64,000 nucleotides of DNA from SXOA01 sp051004015 (lineage in GTDB: Bacteria; Planctomycetota; Planctomycetia; Pirellulales; Pirellulaceae): the NCBI GenBank assembly GCA_051004015.1, contig JBPCKT010000128.1:1-64000 (forward strand), given 5' to 3'. The notes under the pieces are model-generated. The model was not told the origin of the DNA. It made no database searches and worked only from the letters and a program-made list of their open reading frames with translations. The number at the start of each line of letters is the position of its first letter. Within the stretch, counting starts at the first letter, position 1. Of the stretch, positions 26,660 through 36,213 are shown in pieces. The translations under genes and the position numbers were made by a program.

Positions 26660-28456
26660 ATGGACAAGCTCAAAGAACAACTTGCGGTCGTCAAGGAACA
26701 CTCGTTCTGGATCATGTGCTGCGGCATCCTGGCGGTCAGCCTAGTCAGCTGGTACATGTCCACCAGTCATTTGCAAACTCAACAACTGAAGTACAAGGGA
26801 GAAATCGAGACGGCGCAAAGTACGCTCAACTCGGTTCGCCAGATGACCGACCACCCCAATGACAGCACCCACAAGGGCATGGACGCGGTCACGCTGAGCT
26901 TCGGAGAGGATGTGTATCAGGCCTGGTTGCGCCTGGCCGAGAATCAAGAAAAGGTGCTGGTCTGGGGCGGGTTCTTTGGCTCCGACGAGAAATTCCAGAA
27001 TGAAGTTCGTCCGCTCCGCCCCATTGAAACAATGGTTGCCGACAAGGAAATCATTACGACCGAGAGTCGCACGCTGTACCGCGAGTATATCGACGAGCAA
27101 CTTCCCTTGCTGGCGGAAATCATTCGATCCAAATGGCTAGTGAACGCCCAAGCGACGGGCTCTGGAATGCCAGGCGGCGGCGGAACGGGCGAGGGCGCGC
27201 CAGGAGGCGGGGGAGCCTTGGGAGGGCTTGGTGGCACGCCGGGAATGCCCGGAGGAGGTGGTGCTGCCGCGGCCAAAGATGATGACCCTAGCGTCGTTGT
27301 CGTTTGGGACCCCAGCAATCAAAAGGAGATCGCCCATGTTCATTTCAGCCTGGCAACCAGTGAAACGGTACCCAGCACGCTGGAGGTGCTTTATGCCCAA
27401 GAGGATCTGTGGGTCTTTGAAAACCTCATGAACATTATTCGGGAAACCAATGGGGACGTGACCCGCAAGCACGAAGCGGCCATCAAGCAAATTCACTACG
27501 TCCGTATTGGGCTCTCAGCCGGTGACGTGGCGGGAAAAATCACGCTACTCAAAGGCAGCCCGGCCTCCGGCGGTGAGGGCGGGATGATGGGTGGCGGAAT
27601 GCCAGGAATGCCAGGAATGCAGGGCGGTGGCGCAATGGGCGGAGGGATGCCTGGCGGTGCAGGCGGGGGTGCCGGCAGTCCTGGTGGAGGAGGAATGGCT
27701 CCTGCGGGCGGCATGGCCCCCGGAGGCAAAGGGGGGGCCGGACCGGGCGTGCCCGGAGGTGAAATGTCGGGGGGAGCAGCCCCCGCCAAAACAGCCGGCA
27801 GTGGACGATATGTCGACTTGAGCTATGCCTCCATTCATGACATCAGCCGGTTGCGGAACGCGATGAAGCAGCAAGCTTCGAAGCCCGAGGACATGCTGCT
27901 CGCGGTTGCCAAGCGGATGCCGGTGCGCATGAATTTCAAGATGGATCAGCGGAAGTTGACGACGCTGCTCGCCAATTGCGGCAATTCCAAATTGCCCGTG
28001 GAAGTCCGCCAGGTGCGGATCAACCGGGACACTGCCAGTTCGATGGGCGGGGGAGGAGATACCGGCGGGACGCCCGGGGGAATGCCCGGGATGAGCGGAG
28101 ACATGCCCTCCGGGGCCGGGGCAGGCATGGGGGGGGCGCCGCCGGGTGACAGCACGGCGGGGTACGGCGGCATGATGCCAGGAGGAGGAGGAATGGGAGG
28201 CGGAGGCGCGGGTGGCAGCAGGCCCGCTTCCAGCATCGCCAGCTCGAAAGTAGACCCCAACGAAATCACCGTGGAAATCTACGGGATCGTGTATATTTAC
28301 AATCCACCGGATCGCAAGTTGCTCGGGATTCCGGAGCCCGCAGGAGCGGGTCCCACCATTCCCGCGGCTCCGGTCGTTCCCGCAGCGACCCCCGCCAGCA
28401 CTTCGCCGGCGCCGGCCGCCCCGCCCATCACCGCGGGAGCCGCGACCGGGCGATAG
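26660..28456 (+). CDS. membrane-anchored Gly/Met/Pro-rich protein, PilO position
   Basis: A 598-residue protein with one TM helix at about 16-33 (FWIMCCGILAVSLVSWYM) and a following coiled-coil segment, the topology of PilO. Several globular stretches are separated by Gly-rich blocks with GMPGMPG words. No enzyme motif is seen. The start at 26660 is preferred to 26651 because AAAGG sits nine bases upstream, though 26651 would overlap the previous stop as ATGA. The gene follows the PilM-PilN fusion and is probably part of the same inner-membrane platform; that is inference from position and topology. Confidence 0.7.
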   Translation: MDKLKEQLAVVKEHSFWIMCCGILAVSLVSWYMSTSHLQTQQLKYKGEIETAQSTLNSVRQMTDHPNDSTHKGMDAVTLSFGEDVYQAWLRLAENQEKVLVWGGFFGSDEKFQNEVRPLRPIETMVADKEIITTESRTLYREYIDEQLPLLAEIIRSKWLVNAQATGSGMPGGGGTGEGAPGGGGALGGLGGTPGMPGGGGAAAAKDDDPSVVVVWDPSNQKEIAHVHFSLATSETVPSTLEVLYAQEDLWVFENLMNIIRETNGDVTRKHEAAIKQIHYVRIGLSAGDVAGKITLLKGSPASGGEGGMMGGGMPGMPGMQGGGAMGGGMPGGAGGGAGSPGGGGMAPAGGMAPGGKGGAGPGVPGGEMSGGAAPAKTAGSGRYVDLSYASIHDISRLRNAMKQQASKPEDMLLAVAKRMPVRMNFKMDQRKLTTLLANCGNSKLPVEVRQVRINRDTASSMGGGGDTGGTPGGMPGMSGDMPSGAGAGMGGAPPGDSTAGYGGMMPGGGGMGGGGAGGSRPASSIASSKVDPNEITVEIYGIVYIYNPPDRKLLGIPEPAGAGPTIPAAPVVPAATPASTSPAPAAPPITAGAATGR

Positions 28457-28575
28457 TGAAAAAGGGGATGGGCTTTTCAGTCCAACCTCGAATACAGTTG
28501 ACAACACCAAATCAGGCCTGGCCTGAACATATCGGTCCAGACGGGGGCGCAAAGAGCAGAATCAAGGAGCGCAAG

Positions 28576-31008
28576 ATGAAGAAGCTGAAAGTGAACTTCG
28601 GCGAAGGTGGATTGAAGGGCTGGCTGATTCGGCACGTGGAAAAATTCGTCCTCGTGCTGTTTGCCGGCGTGATGGTCTGGTTTGTCGTTTCCGGGTCGCG
28701 CCTGGAGGGGATCAAATCCGGCCAGTCCCCGGATGTGCTCAAGAATGACGCCGTGCAAGCGGTGGCCGCGGTGAATCAACCGCGTTGGGACGCCGTCAGG
28801 AGCCAGCCGGAACGGCTATATCAGGAAAATGTCGAACGGGAAATTGAGGCACTGATCAAAACGAAGGCCAATCCGGACAAATACCGCTTGCCTAATCGAA
28901 TCAATGAGCCCCTGATTGCCAGGCTCGAACCTCGCAAGGATCCTCAAATCCTCGCCCCCTTCAACGTAATTGCGGTACCAATTTCGGGCCCCTTCGCACT
29001 CGTTCCCGACGCCTCGGATGTGGATCCGCTGGAGCCCATCGTGTTAGACGAAGAGGATCCCAAAAAGCCGGTCAAAAAGCCCGTCAAGAAGCCCGCCAAA
29101 AAGCCCGGCATGGGACCGGGCGGAATGCCAGGAATGCCAGGAATGCCAGGAATGCCAGGATCTGGCAGTGGCAAAAAAAAGGGCAAAGGCAAATCAGGTG
29201 ACGAGTCTGGGATGCCGGGCATGCCGGGCATGCCGGGCATGCCAGGAATGCCGGGAATGCCTGGCGAAGGGAATGAGGGAGGAGAAATGGGCGGAATGCC
29301 GGGAATGCCTGGCGATGGAGGAATGGGAGGAATGGGTGCTGGCAAGTCCGCGGACTCCATGATCATCGGCTGGCGTCCGCCTGCCAGTGCCACGATTCGC
29401 AATCATCATGCCACCGTGGTAATGGCGGTGGTTCCGTTTGAAAAGCAAACGGAGGAGTATGACGCCAAGCTGGTCAATTCGCTCGATCACGATCCGGCCC
29501 GCGACCGGCCGCACTATTTGTTTTTTGCGGTTCAGCGGGTGGACGTCACGGATGATCCTGCCGCGGATGCGGCCACGCTGGCTCCCGAGGCTTGGAAGTC
29601 GCTCAGCGTGAAGGGATCCCTCGACGCAATGCAGACGTGGGCCGGCTCGCCAACTGACATTCTGGACCCATCCTACCTGATGCCGCTCTACAACAAAGAC
29701 AGTTTTGGCCTCACCCAGCCGCTGCCGCCGTTTGTGCAGCGCAATCTCTATGCGGCCATGACACATCCTGATATTCCCTTGGCGGCTGCGGCGACTGTCA
29801 CGCCCGAATTGCCGGGAGCGCGCCGCCCCAAGATCGGCAGCGAGACGGGTGATTCCCCCGACGAAATTCCCACGGGAGGCCCGGGGGGCGGTATGCCTGG
29901 CCCTGGCGGTATGCCTGGAATGCCGGGCGCTGGTGGCGCGGGTGGAATGCCGGGAATGCCGGGTGCTGGCGGCGCGGGTGGAATGCCGGGAATGCCGGGT
30001 GCTGGCGGCGCGGGTGGAATGCCGGGAATGCCGGGCGCTGGTGGCGCGGGTGGAATGCCGGGAATGCCGGGTGCTGGTGGCGCGGGTGGAATGCCGGGAA
30101 TGCCGGGGATGCCTGGTGGCGAAGGCGGAATGCCCGGGATGCCGGGAATGGATTTTGGCGAAAAGTTGGTCAAATACAAACTGGTCCGATTCGTCGACCA
30201 GACGGTGGAGCAGGGGCGGAAGTACCGTTACCGCGTGAAGGTTTATCTGGACGACCCCAACTACCCTTCCGCCCTCTATGAAACTCCCTCGCTGGCTGGC
30301 CTGCACGATGACGCCCGCGCCCGCGTGCGCGACCTCGAGGCTAAGGACGCCAAGAGCGGCAAGAAAACGACTTACCGGGAGTCAGGATACAGCCCCCCCA
30401 GCGACGTGGTGACGCTGCCCCCGGCGGAGTGGTTCTTTGCTGGAAAGGTGGAGCCGGAATCGACACAAACACTTGGTGATGGCAAGAAATACCCCAACTT
30501 CACGAGGCCCTACTCGGGCACGGCTCTCGTGGTCGTGCAGGATGACAAGAAGGCCGTGGACGTTCCCGCCAAGTGGGAGATCTACAAAGGCTCCGCGATT
30601 AACTTCACGTTGCCGGAAGTTGACCTGATTCACCCCGCCTTTGGGGAAAAGCGGACGATCGAAAAGTACTCGTTCCAGACCAACGCGGTCGTGGCTGACA
30701 TGCGCGGTGGGGACGAAATTCCCATCCTTACCGGCGTTCACAATCCCCTCAAAGCGCCGGGCGAGATCCTGTTCGTGGATTCCGCGGGGAACATGCACGT
30801 GCGGGACGAAGTGGATGACATTGAGTATTTCCACCGCTTCATCGGGACGGAGGAAGAGGAATCCGACAAGAAAAAGAAGACTGACGGCAACGGCGCGGCC
30901 GGTGACTTTGGCGGCATGGGGCCGGGGGGAATGCCGGGGATGCCTGGCATGCCAGGGATGCCCGGTATGCCTGGAGCACCGGGAAGTGGCAAGGGAAGCA
31001 AGCGCTAA
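28576..31008 (+). CDS. membrane-anchored protein with collagen-like GMP repeats
   Basis: An 810-residue protein with a TM helix near 22-40 (KFVLVLFAGVMVWFVVSG), a KKPVKKPVKKPAKKPG basic segment near 160-178, blocks of GMP triplets near 180-260, a GAGGAGGMPGMP tandem array near 451-510, and a final GMPGMPGMPG tail. Between them are non-repetitive beta-type stretches, one beginning KYKLVRFVDQTVEQGRKYRYRVKVYLDDPNYPS. AAGGAG six bases before 28576 fixes the start; the upstream GTG at 28456 is unlikely. It is last in the pilus-like operon before a terminator. Confidence 0.72.
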   Translation: MKKLKVNFGEGGLKGWLIRHVEKFVLVLFAGVMVWFVVSGSRLEGIKSGQSPDVLKNDAVQAVAAVNQPRWDAVRSQPERLYQENVEREIEALIKTKANPDKYRLPNRINEPLIARLEPRKDPQILAPFNVIAVPISGPFALVPDASDVDPLEPIVLDEEDPKKPVKKPVKKPAKKPGMGPGGMPGMPGMPGMPGSGSGKKKGKGKSGDESGMPGMPGMPGMPGMPGMPGEGNEGGEMGGMPGMPGDGGMGGMGAGKSADSMIIGWRPPASATIRNHHATVVMAVVPFEKQTEEYDAKLVNSLDHDPARDRPHYLFFAVQRVDVTDDPAADAATLAPEAWKSLSVKGSLDAMQTWAGSPTDILDPSYLMPLYNKDSFGLTQPLPPFVQRNLYAAMTHPDIPLAAAATVTPELPGARRPKIGSETGDSPDEIPTGGPGGGMPGPGGMPGMPGAGGAGGMPGMPGAGGAGGMPGMPGAGGAGGMPGMPGAGGAGGMPGMPGAGGAGGMPGMPGMPGGEGGMPGMPGMDFGEKLVKYKLVRFVDQTVEQGRKYRYRVKVYLDDPNYPSALYETPSLAGLHDDARARVRDLEAKDAKSGKKTTYRESGYSPPSDVVTLPPAEWFFAGKVEPESTQTLGDGKKYPNFTRPYSGTALVVVQDDKKAVDVPAKWEIYKGSAINFTLPEVDLIHPAFGEKRTIEKYSFQTNAVVADMRGGDEIPILTGVHNPLKAPGEILFVDSAGNMHVRDEVDDIEYFHRFIGTEEEESDKKKKTDGNGAAGDFGGMGPGGMPGMPGMPGMPGMPGAPGSGKGSKR
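29926..30105 (+). repeat. five tandem 36-base units encoding GAGGAGGMPGMP
   Basis: Five near-identical 36-base units lie in frame in the third gene of the pilus-like operon, differing mainly at synonymous C/T positions. Unit number can change by slippage or unequal recombination without a frameshift. Shorter GMP-coding repeats flank the array at 29119-29160 and 29206-29270. Confidence 0.9.
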
Positions 31009-31051
31009 CGGTCCCGGCACTGGGCTGGGTGTGAAACTAACGCCAATTACG

Positions 31052-31082
31052 GCCATCTCCGGCATGCCGGAGATGGCTTTTT
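31052..31082 (+). terminator. rho-independent terminator of the pilus-like operon
   Basis: Perfect 12-bp arms GCCATCTCCGGC (31052-31063) and GCCGGAGATGGC (31066-31077) with an AT loop are followed by TTTTT on the plus strand. It lies 44 bases after the last operon gene and just before the convergent apt gene. Confidence 0.92.
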
Positions 31083-31098
31083 CATGTGCATACGATGG

Positions 31099-31629
31099 CT
31101 AATACTGGATGACGCTGAACACCGGGTGCGGCGACACGGCTTGGGCGCCGCCGAGCGCGGAGAGCTCGATGGCGAATGCACAGCCGATGATCTTGGCTCC
31201 CGTCTTTTCGAGCAGCTTGCAGCAAGCCCCCACGGTTCCTCCCGTCGCCAGCAGGTCATCGACCACCAGCACGCGCTGCCCCGGCTGCACCCCGTCCACG
31301 TGCATCTCCAGCTTGTCGGTGCCGTATTCCAGCGCGTAGCTATGGCTGTGCCGCTCGCCCGGTAACTTGCCCGGCTTGCGCACGGGAACAAAGCCAGCTC
31401 CCAGCTCCACCGCCAGCGGCGCGGCAAAGATAAAGCCGCGGGCCTCGGCCGCGACGATCACGTCGATCCGCTCTCCGCGAAAGGGCGCGGCCAGGCGGCG
31501 GATGATCTCCCGGAAGGCCGCTGGATTGCCTAGCAGGGGGGTGATGTCCCGGAACAGGATGCCGGGCTTTGGAAAATCGGGGATGTCCCGAATATACTTT
31601 TTCAAATCCAGGACAACTTCACCGCTCAT
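31099..31629 (-). CDS. apt: adenine phosphoribosyltransferase
   Basis: A 176-residue purine-salvage enzyme converting adenine and PRPP to AMP in the cytosol. It begins with KKYIRDIPDFPKPGILFRDITPLL, typical of Apt, and has the PRPP-binding motif VLVVDDLLATGGT. Length is normal. It stands alone, convergent with the pilus-like operon. Confidence 0.96.
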   Translation of the reverse strand: MSGEVVLDLKKYIRDIPDFPKPGILFRDITPLLGNPAAFREIIRRLAAPFRGERIDVIVAAEARGFIFAAPLAVELGAGFVPVRKPGKLPGERHSHSYALEYGTDKLEMHVDGVQPGQRVLVVDDLLATGGTVGACCKLLEKTGAKIIGCAFAIELSALGGAQAVSPHPVFSVIQY

Positions 31630-31792
31630 GGGAGGCAGGCTCCAGCCAGGTTCAAACGCTCAGAACCTCCGCGAATATAGGCTCCGCCGCGGGGGGACGG
31701 AAGGCGCTAAGTAGCGGTCTGGGCCGGATTGGCACCCGGTTTGCATGATACTGGCCACTGCGGGGCCACTCATCCCTATCAAGGAGACTCCC

Positions 31793-32086
31793 ATGCTGCG
31801 TTTACTTTCGATTCTGCTGATCGGTCTGGTGCTCGCTACCGCGGCAGTTGCCGCCGACGAGGTGCGCGAGGGCAAGGTGCTGCTTGCCAAGGAGGGGAAA
31901 ATCACGCTGCAGGACAAGGACGGCAATAGCGAAGTCTTCGCCGTGGCGGAAGGCGCCAAAATCACGCTCGATGGCAAAGACGTCAAGCTGGACGAAATTG
32001 CCAACGGCAGCGTCGCCAAGATCACCGTGAAAACGGTGGGGGATAAGAAAACGGCGACGGTCATCGAAGCAAAGGCGAAAGTGTAG
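31793..32086 (+). CDS. small secreted protein of unknown function
   Basis: A 97-residue protein with a signal peptide (LLSILLIGLVLATAAVAA) and a compact mature domain rich in Lys, Asp and Val, predicted all-beta (EGKVLLAKEGKITLQDKDGN). AAGGAG precedes the ATG at 31793. It is likely periplasmic. I do not recognise the family beyond similarity to small planctomycete exported proteins. Confidence 0.72.
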   Translation: MLRLLSILLIGLVLATAAVAADEVREGKVLLAKEGKITLQDKDGNSEVFAVAEGAKITLDGKDVKLDEIANGSVAKITVKTVGDKKTATVIEAKAKV

Positions 32087-32195
32087 CCCCCGTGTGAAAG
32101 TCGGCGCGCCGGCCTCAAAAGCCGCGCCGTAGTCGGACCGAGTTTGTGCGCTATAATGGACCACCAGCTTCAACCTGCTCTGTTCCTATTCGCAC

Positions 32196-33611
32196 ATGCC
32201 CGATACGCCCAAACCTTGCACACTCCGCCAGCTCCGCGAGAGCGGCTGGCAATCCAAGACCGTCAAGCGCGAGATCCACGATAACTTCCTCGGCGCGCTG
32301 GCCCGCGGCGACGAGCTGTTTCCCGGCATCGTAGGTTACGACGACACGGTCATCCCCGAGATCAACCTGGCCCTCCTTTCCGGCCACGACATGCTGTTCC
32401 TGGGCGAAAAGGGCCAGGGCAAAAGCCGCCTGATGCGGAACCTGCCGCGGTTTCTGGATGCGGAGATTCCGTACCTGGATATTCCCGGCGTGGCCATCCA
32501 CGAGGATCCGTACCATCCCATCAGCACCATCGCCAAACGGTTCGTCGCCGAGCATTCCGAGGATCAAACTCCAATCGCCTGGTGGAAACGGGAGGACCGC
32601 TACGCGGAGCGGCTCTCGCCCGGAACGAAGTTCGCGGACGTCATCGGCGAGATCGATCCGGCCAAGCTGGCCGGCGGCGTCAGCATGTCCACGGAAGAAG
32701 CCCTGCACTTCGGCCTCATCCCCCGCATGCACCGCGGCATCTTCGCCATGAACGAGCTCCCCGAGCTCGACGAGCTGGTGCAGGTGGGCCTGTTCAACAT
32801 CCTGGAGGAGCGGGACGTGCAAATCCGCGGCTATCCGATCAAGTTCGATATCGACGTGCTGATCCTGTTTTCCGCCAATCCCGCCACCTACAACCGCAGC
32901 GGCAAGGTCATTCCGCAGCTCAAGGACCGGATTGGCTCGGTGATCCACACGCACTACCCGCGGGAGCGGGACCAGGGGATCGCGATTCTCGATCAGGAGT
33001 CGGGCGTGGAGCTGGGGGGCGAATATCCCGTCATCGTGCCGTACTTCATGAAGCAGCTCATCGAGCAGATCACGGTGCAGGCCCGCAAAAGCAAGTATAT
33101 CGACCAGCAGTCCGGCGTTTCCGCCCGCTTCAGCATCGCCAACTACCGCGTCATGATCGCCTCCGCCCGGCAGCGGAGCGTGGTGCTGAAGGAGAAGCCG
33201 GCTGTGCCGCGGATCAGCGACTTGGGGCACCTATACTCGTCGTCCCTTGGCAAGCTGGAGCTCGACCTGATGGGGAGCCACCAGATGAGCGAGCGGCAGG
33301 TGCTGGATGCCGTCGTCGCGGAGGCCATCCGAGTGGTCTTCAATGAATACGTGGAAGAGCACGGCCTGGCGGAGATTACCGAAATCCTCAGCCGCGGCGT
33401 GAAGATCGAAGTCGGCGACATGCTTCCCTCATCCCACTATGCCGAACGGCTGAAGCGCGTCCCCCCCGCCTGGAACAAGGCCTTTGAAGTGAACGCCAGC
33501 GGCGATCCCGCCGTCCGCGCCTCCTGCGTCGAGTTCGTCCTGGCCGGCCTCTACTCCCTCGACCGTATCAGCCGCAACCAGCAGCATGGGCGGATAGAAT
33601 ATTCGGTCTAG
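32196..33611 (+). CDS. ChlI/MoxR-type AAA+ ATPase (magnesium-chelatase-like)
   Basis: A 471-residue cytosolic AAA+ protein. It has Walker A GEKGQGKS near 70-77, the NELPELDELVQVGLFNILEERDVQIRG region typical of ChlI/MoxR proteins, sensor 1 LFSANPATYN, and a C-terminal helical domain. No chlorophyll genes or chelatase D/H subunits are near, so cobalt/magnesium chelation is unlikely; chaperone-like remodelling of a VWA partner is the usual role for relatives. The partner is not adjacent. Confidence 0.83.
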   Translation: MPDTPKPCTLRQLRESGWQSKTVKREIHDNFLGALARGDELFPGIVGYDDTVIPEINLALLSGHDMLFLGEKGQGKSRLMRNLPRFLDAEIPYLDIPGVAIHEDPYHPISTIAKRFVAEHSEDQTPIAWWKREDRYAERLSPGTKFADVIGEIDPAKLAGGVSMSTEEALHFGLIPRMHRGIFAMNELPELDELVQVGLFNILEERDVQIRGYPIKFDIDVLILFSANPATYNRSGKVIPQLKDRIGSVIHTHYPRERDQGIAILDQESGVELGGEYPVIVPYFMKQLIEQITVQARKSKYIDQQSGVSARFSIANYRVMIASARQRSVVLKEKPAVPRISDLGHLYSSSLGKLELDLMGSHQMSERQVLDAVVAEAIRVVFNEYVEEHGLAEITEILSRGVKIEVGDMLPSSHYAERLKRVPPAWNKAFEVNASGDPAVRASCVEFVLAGLYSLDRISRNQQHGRIEYSV

Positions 33612-33638
33612 GCCATTAACACGAAAGGAAGCAAAAAA

Positions 33639-34622
33639 ATGGCAACGGAAATCGACCAGCTCAAATCGGCAGACAGCACCATCGACCCGGACAGGCTGGC
33701 CGAGCTGTTGCCCAGCGAGCTCGCTCAGAAGCTGCGAGTCGAGTTCGGAGTTCTGCCGAAAGAAGCGATCCGCGAAGTCCAGCGGCGACGCGATGAGATG
33801 GTGCCGGAACTGATTGACTTGCTTGAAGAGGGAACCGCGCGAGTCCCCCGGGGAGAATTCGAGCTTGGAGAAGGCCCTTTTTTCGCCTTTATGCTCCTCA
33901 TCGAATTCGAAGCCGAATCCGCCTGTGACGCGATCTTCCGGGCGATTTCCTTGGACCAGGAACAAGTGTTTGAGCTCCTGGGCGATGCAGTTCATGAATT
34001 CCTGCCTTATGCGGTTCCTGGCGTCGCCCATCGGCGGATTGACGAGGTACTCTTTCTAGCTTGCAACCCTCGAGTCAATAGTTGGGTCCGCGGTTCGCTG
34101 GTGCAGGGAATCTGCCTCCTCCAGGTAGCCGGCAAACTACCGCGTGAGCGCATTATTGAAATGGTGCGGCGCGCCTTGCAGTCCGCGGCCGAAGAACGGA
34201 ACGACGTCGTCGTGACGTCGATCGCGATGAATTGCAGCGACTCGCACCTGCATGAGCTCCTCCCCGACATTCGGGAAGCAAATCGACGTGGGCTGCTCGA
34301 CGAAATGATGATTTCATTTCGCGAGGTGGAGGAAGGCTTTAACCTCCCTGACAAACAGCCCGTATTCCGTCTGGAGGACAGCTTCACAGCAGTCGAACAT
34401 TGGGGCTGCTTTTCGCCGCAACGGAAAACGCCTGCGCCGTTGCCGCCGCCGCCATTCTTGCCAGAGCCTCCAGCGGAGTTCGAGGACAACTTCGCTCCTC
34501 CCGTGCCGACGACGATCCGGCTTGATTCCCCGCACGTCGGGCGTAATGAACAGTGTCCCTGTGGCAGCGGTAAGAAATACAAGAAGTGCTGCGGAAGAGC
34601 AGGGGCGTTCCCCGAGTACTAG
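33639..34622 (+). CDS. DUF1186 and SEC-C motif protein
   Basis: A 327-residue cytosolic protein. The N-terminal three-quarters is alpha-helical and resembles DUF1186 (FEAESACDAIFRAISLDQEQVFELLGDAVHEFLPY). The last residues are a SEC-C zinc motif, CPCGSGKKYKKCCG. SEC-C tails bind zinc and in SecA contact SecB or ribosomes; here the role is unknown. AAGGAAG precedes the ATG. It ends 12 bases from the convergent prfA gene. Confidence 0.85.
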   Translation: MATEIDQLKSADSTIDPDRLAELLPSELAQKLRVEFGVLPKEAIREVQRRRDEMVPELIDLLEEGTARVPRGEFELGEGPFFAFMLLIEFEAESACDAIFRAISLDQEQVFELLGDAVHEFLPYAVPGVAHRRIDEVLFLACNPRVNSWVRGSLVQGICLLQVAGKLPRERIIEMVRRALQSAAEERNDVVVTSIAMNCSDSHLHELLPDIREANRRGLLDEMMISFREVEEGFNLPDKQPVFRLEDSFTAVEHWGCFSPQRKTPAPLPPPPFLPEPPAEFEDNFAPPVPTTIRLDSPHVGRNEQCPCGSGKKYKKCCGRAGAFPEY

Positions 34623-34634
34623 ATAAGCAACCGT

Positions 34635-35711
34635 TTACCCTTCCAGCACTCCCATCGCCCTCCTTAGCTCATTCCGGTCGTGCTCGATCAGGGCGTCAGT
34701 GACCGGTTGCAGGTCGCCGCGGATGATCTGGTCGAGCTTGTAAAGGGTCAGGCCGATGCGGTGGTCGGTCAGGCGGTTATCCGGGAAGTTGTAGGTGCGG
34801 ATCTTGTCGCTCCGGTCCCCGCTGCCGACCATCGTCTTGCGGTCGGCGGAGCGTTTGGCGTCTTCCAGCTTTTGATAGTGTTCATACAAACGGCTCTTGA
34901 GGATCCGCAGGGCCTTGGCCAGGTTCTTATGCTGGCTCTTCTCATCCTGCATCGAGACGGTGATGTTCGTCTCGTGGTGCGTCAGGCGGACGGCCGACTC
35001 GGTCTTGTTGACGTGCTGCCCGCCGGGGCCGCTGGCGCAGAATTTGTCGAGGCGGTAGTCCTCGGACTTGAGGTTGATTTCCACGTCCTCGGGCTCGGGA
35101 AGGACCGCGACCGTGGCGACGGACGTGTGGATTCGCCCCTTCGATTCCGTTTCGGGCACCCGCTGCACGCGGTGCGTGCCACTCTCGTAATGCAGCTCCC
35201 GGTAGACTCCGTCGCCATCGAAGCCGAGCGTGACTTTGGAGAAGCCCCCCATGTCGGTCGAGCTGGCCTCCATGATCTCGCACTTCCAGCCCTTTTTCTC
35301 GGCGTGGTGCTTGTACATCTGGAACAGGTCGTGGGCAAACAGGGCCCCCTCCGCGCCGCCGACGCCCGCCCGGATTTCCATCACGCAGCGGGCGCGATTG
35401 GCCTCCTCGCCGCCGACCGTCATGTCCAGAATCTCGCTCCAATAAACTTCGCGCCGCTCGCGTGCTCCTGGCAGCTCGGCTTCGGCCATCGCCCGCTCCT
35501 CAGGGTCGGGGCTGGTGGCCATCTTGAGCAGCTCGGCAATCTCGTTGACGAGGTTTTTGAAGCGGCGGTACTTGATGGCCAGCTTGCTCAGCGAGCCGTG
35601 CTCGCGGGCGACCGCGGCGATCCTGCTCCCCACGGCCAGCACATCCGGGTCGGACATTTGACGTTCGAGCTCCTCAAAGCGTTGGAGCTTGCCTTCCAGC
35701 ATTTCGCGCAT
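34635..35711 (-). CDS. prfA: peptide chain release factor 1
   Basis: A 358-residue class I release factor reading UAA and UAG. The catalytic GGQ is at 230-232 (GPGGQHVNKTESAVR), and the codon-recognition region carries P-E-T in RVPETESKG, the RF1 P-x-T type and not the RF2 SPF. Length is normal. It lies downstream of rpmE on the same strand, a common pairing. Confidence 0.96.
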   Translation of the reverse strand: MREMLEGKLQRFEELERQMSDPDVLAVGSRIAAVAREHGSLSKLAIKYRRFKNLVNEIAELLKMATSPDPEERAMAEAELPGARERREVYWSEILDMTVGGEEANRARCVMEIRAGVGGAEGALFAHDLFQMYKHHAEKKGWKCEIMEASSTDMGGFSKVTLGFDGDGVYRELHYESGTHRVQRVPETESKGRIHTSVATVAVLPEPEDVEINLKSEDYRLDKFCASGPGGQHVNKTESAVRLTHHETNITVSMQDEKSQHKNLAKALRILKSRLYEHYQKLEDAKRSADRKTMVGSGDRSDKIRTYNFPDNRLTDHRIGLTLYKLDQIIRGDLQPVTDALIEHDRNELRRAMGVLEG

Positions 35712-35849
35712 GTTCGTAACTCACCTTCCGCGAGGAGGCGGGACAGGTGTTCGCGTGAGGGGCGCTGCGAAAATCCGCGCGAGCGCGCCGGGCAAGAACC
35801 GGTCCCGCATTGGACCGCATGATACCAGGGAAGAATTATTTTGCCTAAG

Positions 35850-36119
35850 CTAAGTCTCGGCCGAAGTGGCGGGGACCTTCTTCTTGGTTTTGGCGGACGG
35901 CTGTTGCACGCTGTTGTAGGTGCCGGCGGCGAACTTGTTCTGGAACTTCTCGATCCGGCCGGCGGTGTCGATGTATTTGAGCTTGCCGGTGAAGAACGGG
36001 TGGCAGGCCGAGCAGATATCCACGCGGAGCTCTTTTTTGGTGCTGCGGGTGGTGAACTTATTTCCGCAACTGCACGAGACATCGGTCACGAAGTAAGTGG
36101 GGTGGATGCCGTCTTTCAT
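35850..36119 (-). CDS. rpmE: ribosomal protein L31, zinc-binding type
   Basis: An 89-residue large-subunit protein. The Cys ligands of the zinc form are present (C16, C18 and the CSACHPF pair), with GIHPTYF at the start and the family core TGKLKYIDTAGRIEKFQNKF. A short Lys/Ala-rich tail extends the end. Probably transcribed with prfA, 138 bases downstream. Confidence 0.95.
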   Translation of the reverse strand: MKDGIHPTYFVTDVSCSCGNKFTTRSTKKELRVDICSACHPFFTGKLKYIDTAGRIEKFQNKFAAGTYNSVQQPSAKTKKKVPATSAET

Positions 36120-36213
36120 GGCCCAAATCCTGGAAAATGCCGCTGGGGTAACTTAGGTGGGAAGCAATTATTTATAGGGGCGATTCATCAATCCGGCAAG
36201 GGCCGTCTGGCTC

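Noticed and set aside
29926..30105. CRISPR-like regular spacing
   Set aside because: The 36-base units are contiguous and in frame, encoding GAGGAGGMPGMP; there are no unique spacers.
29194..30306. 370-codon minus-strand frame with ARHSRHS repeats
   Set aside because: It is the antisense reading of the GMP-coding repeats.
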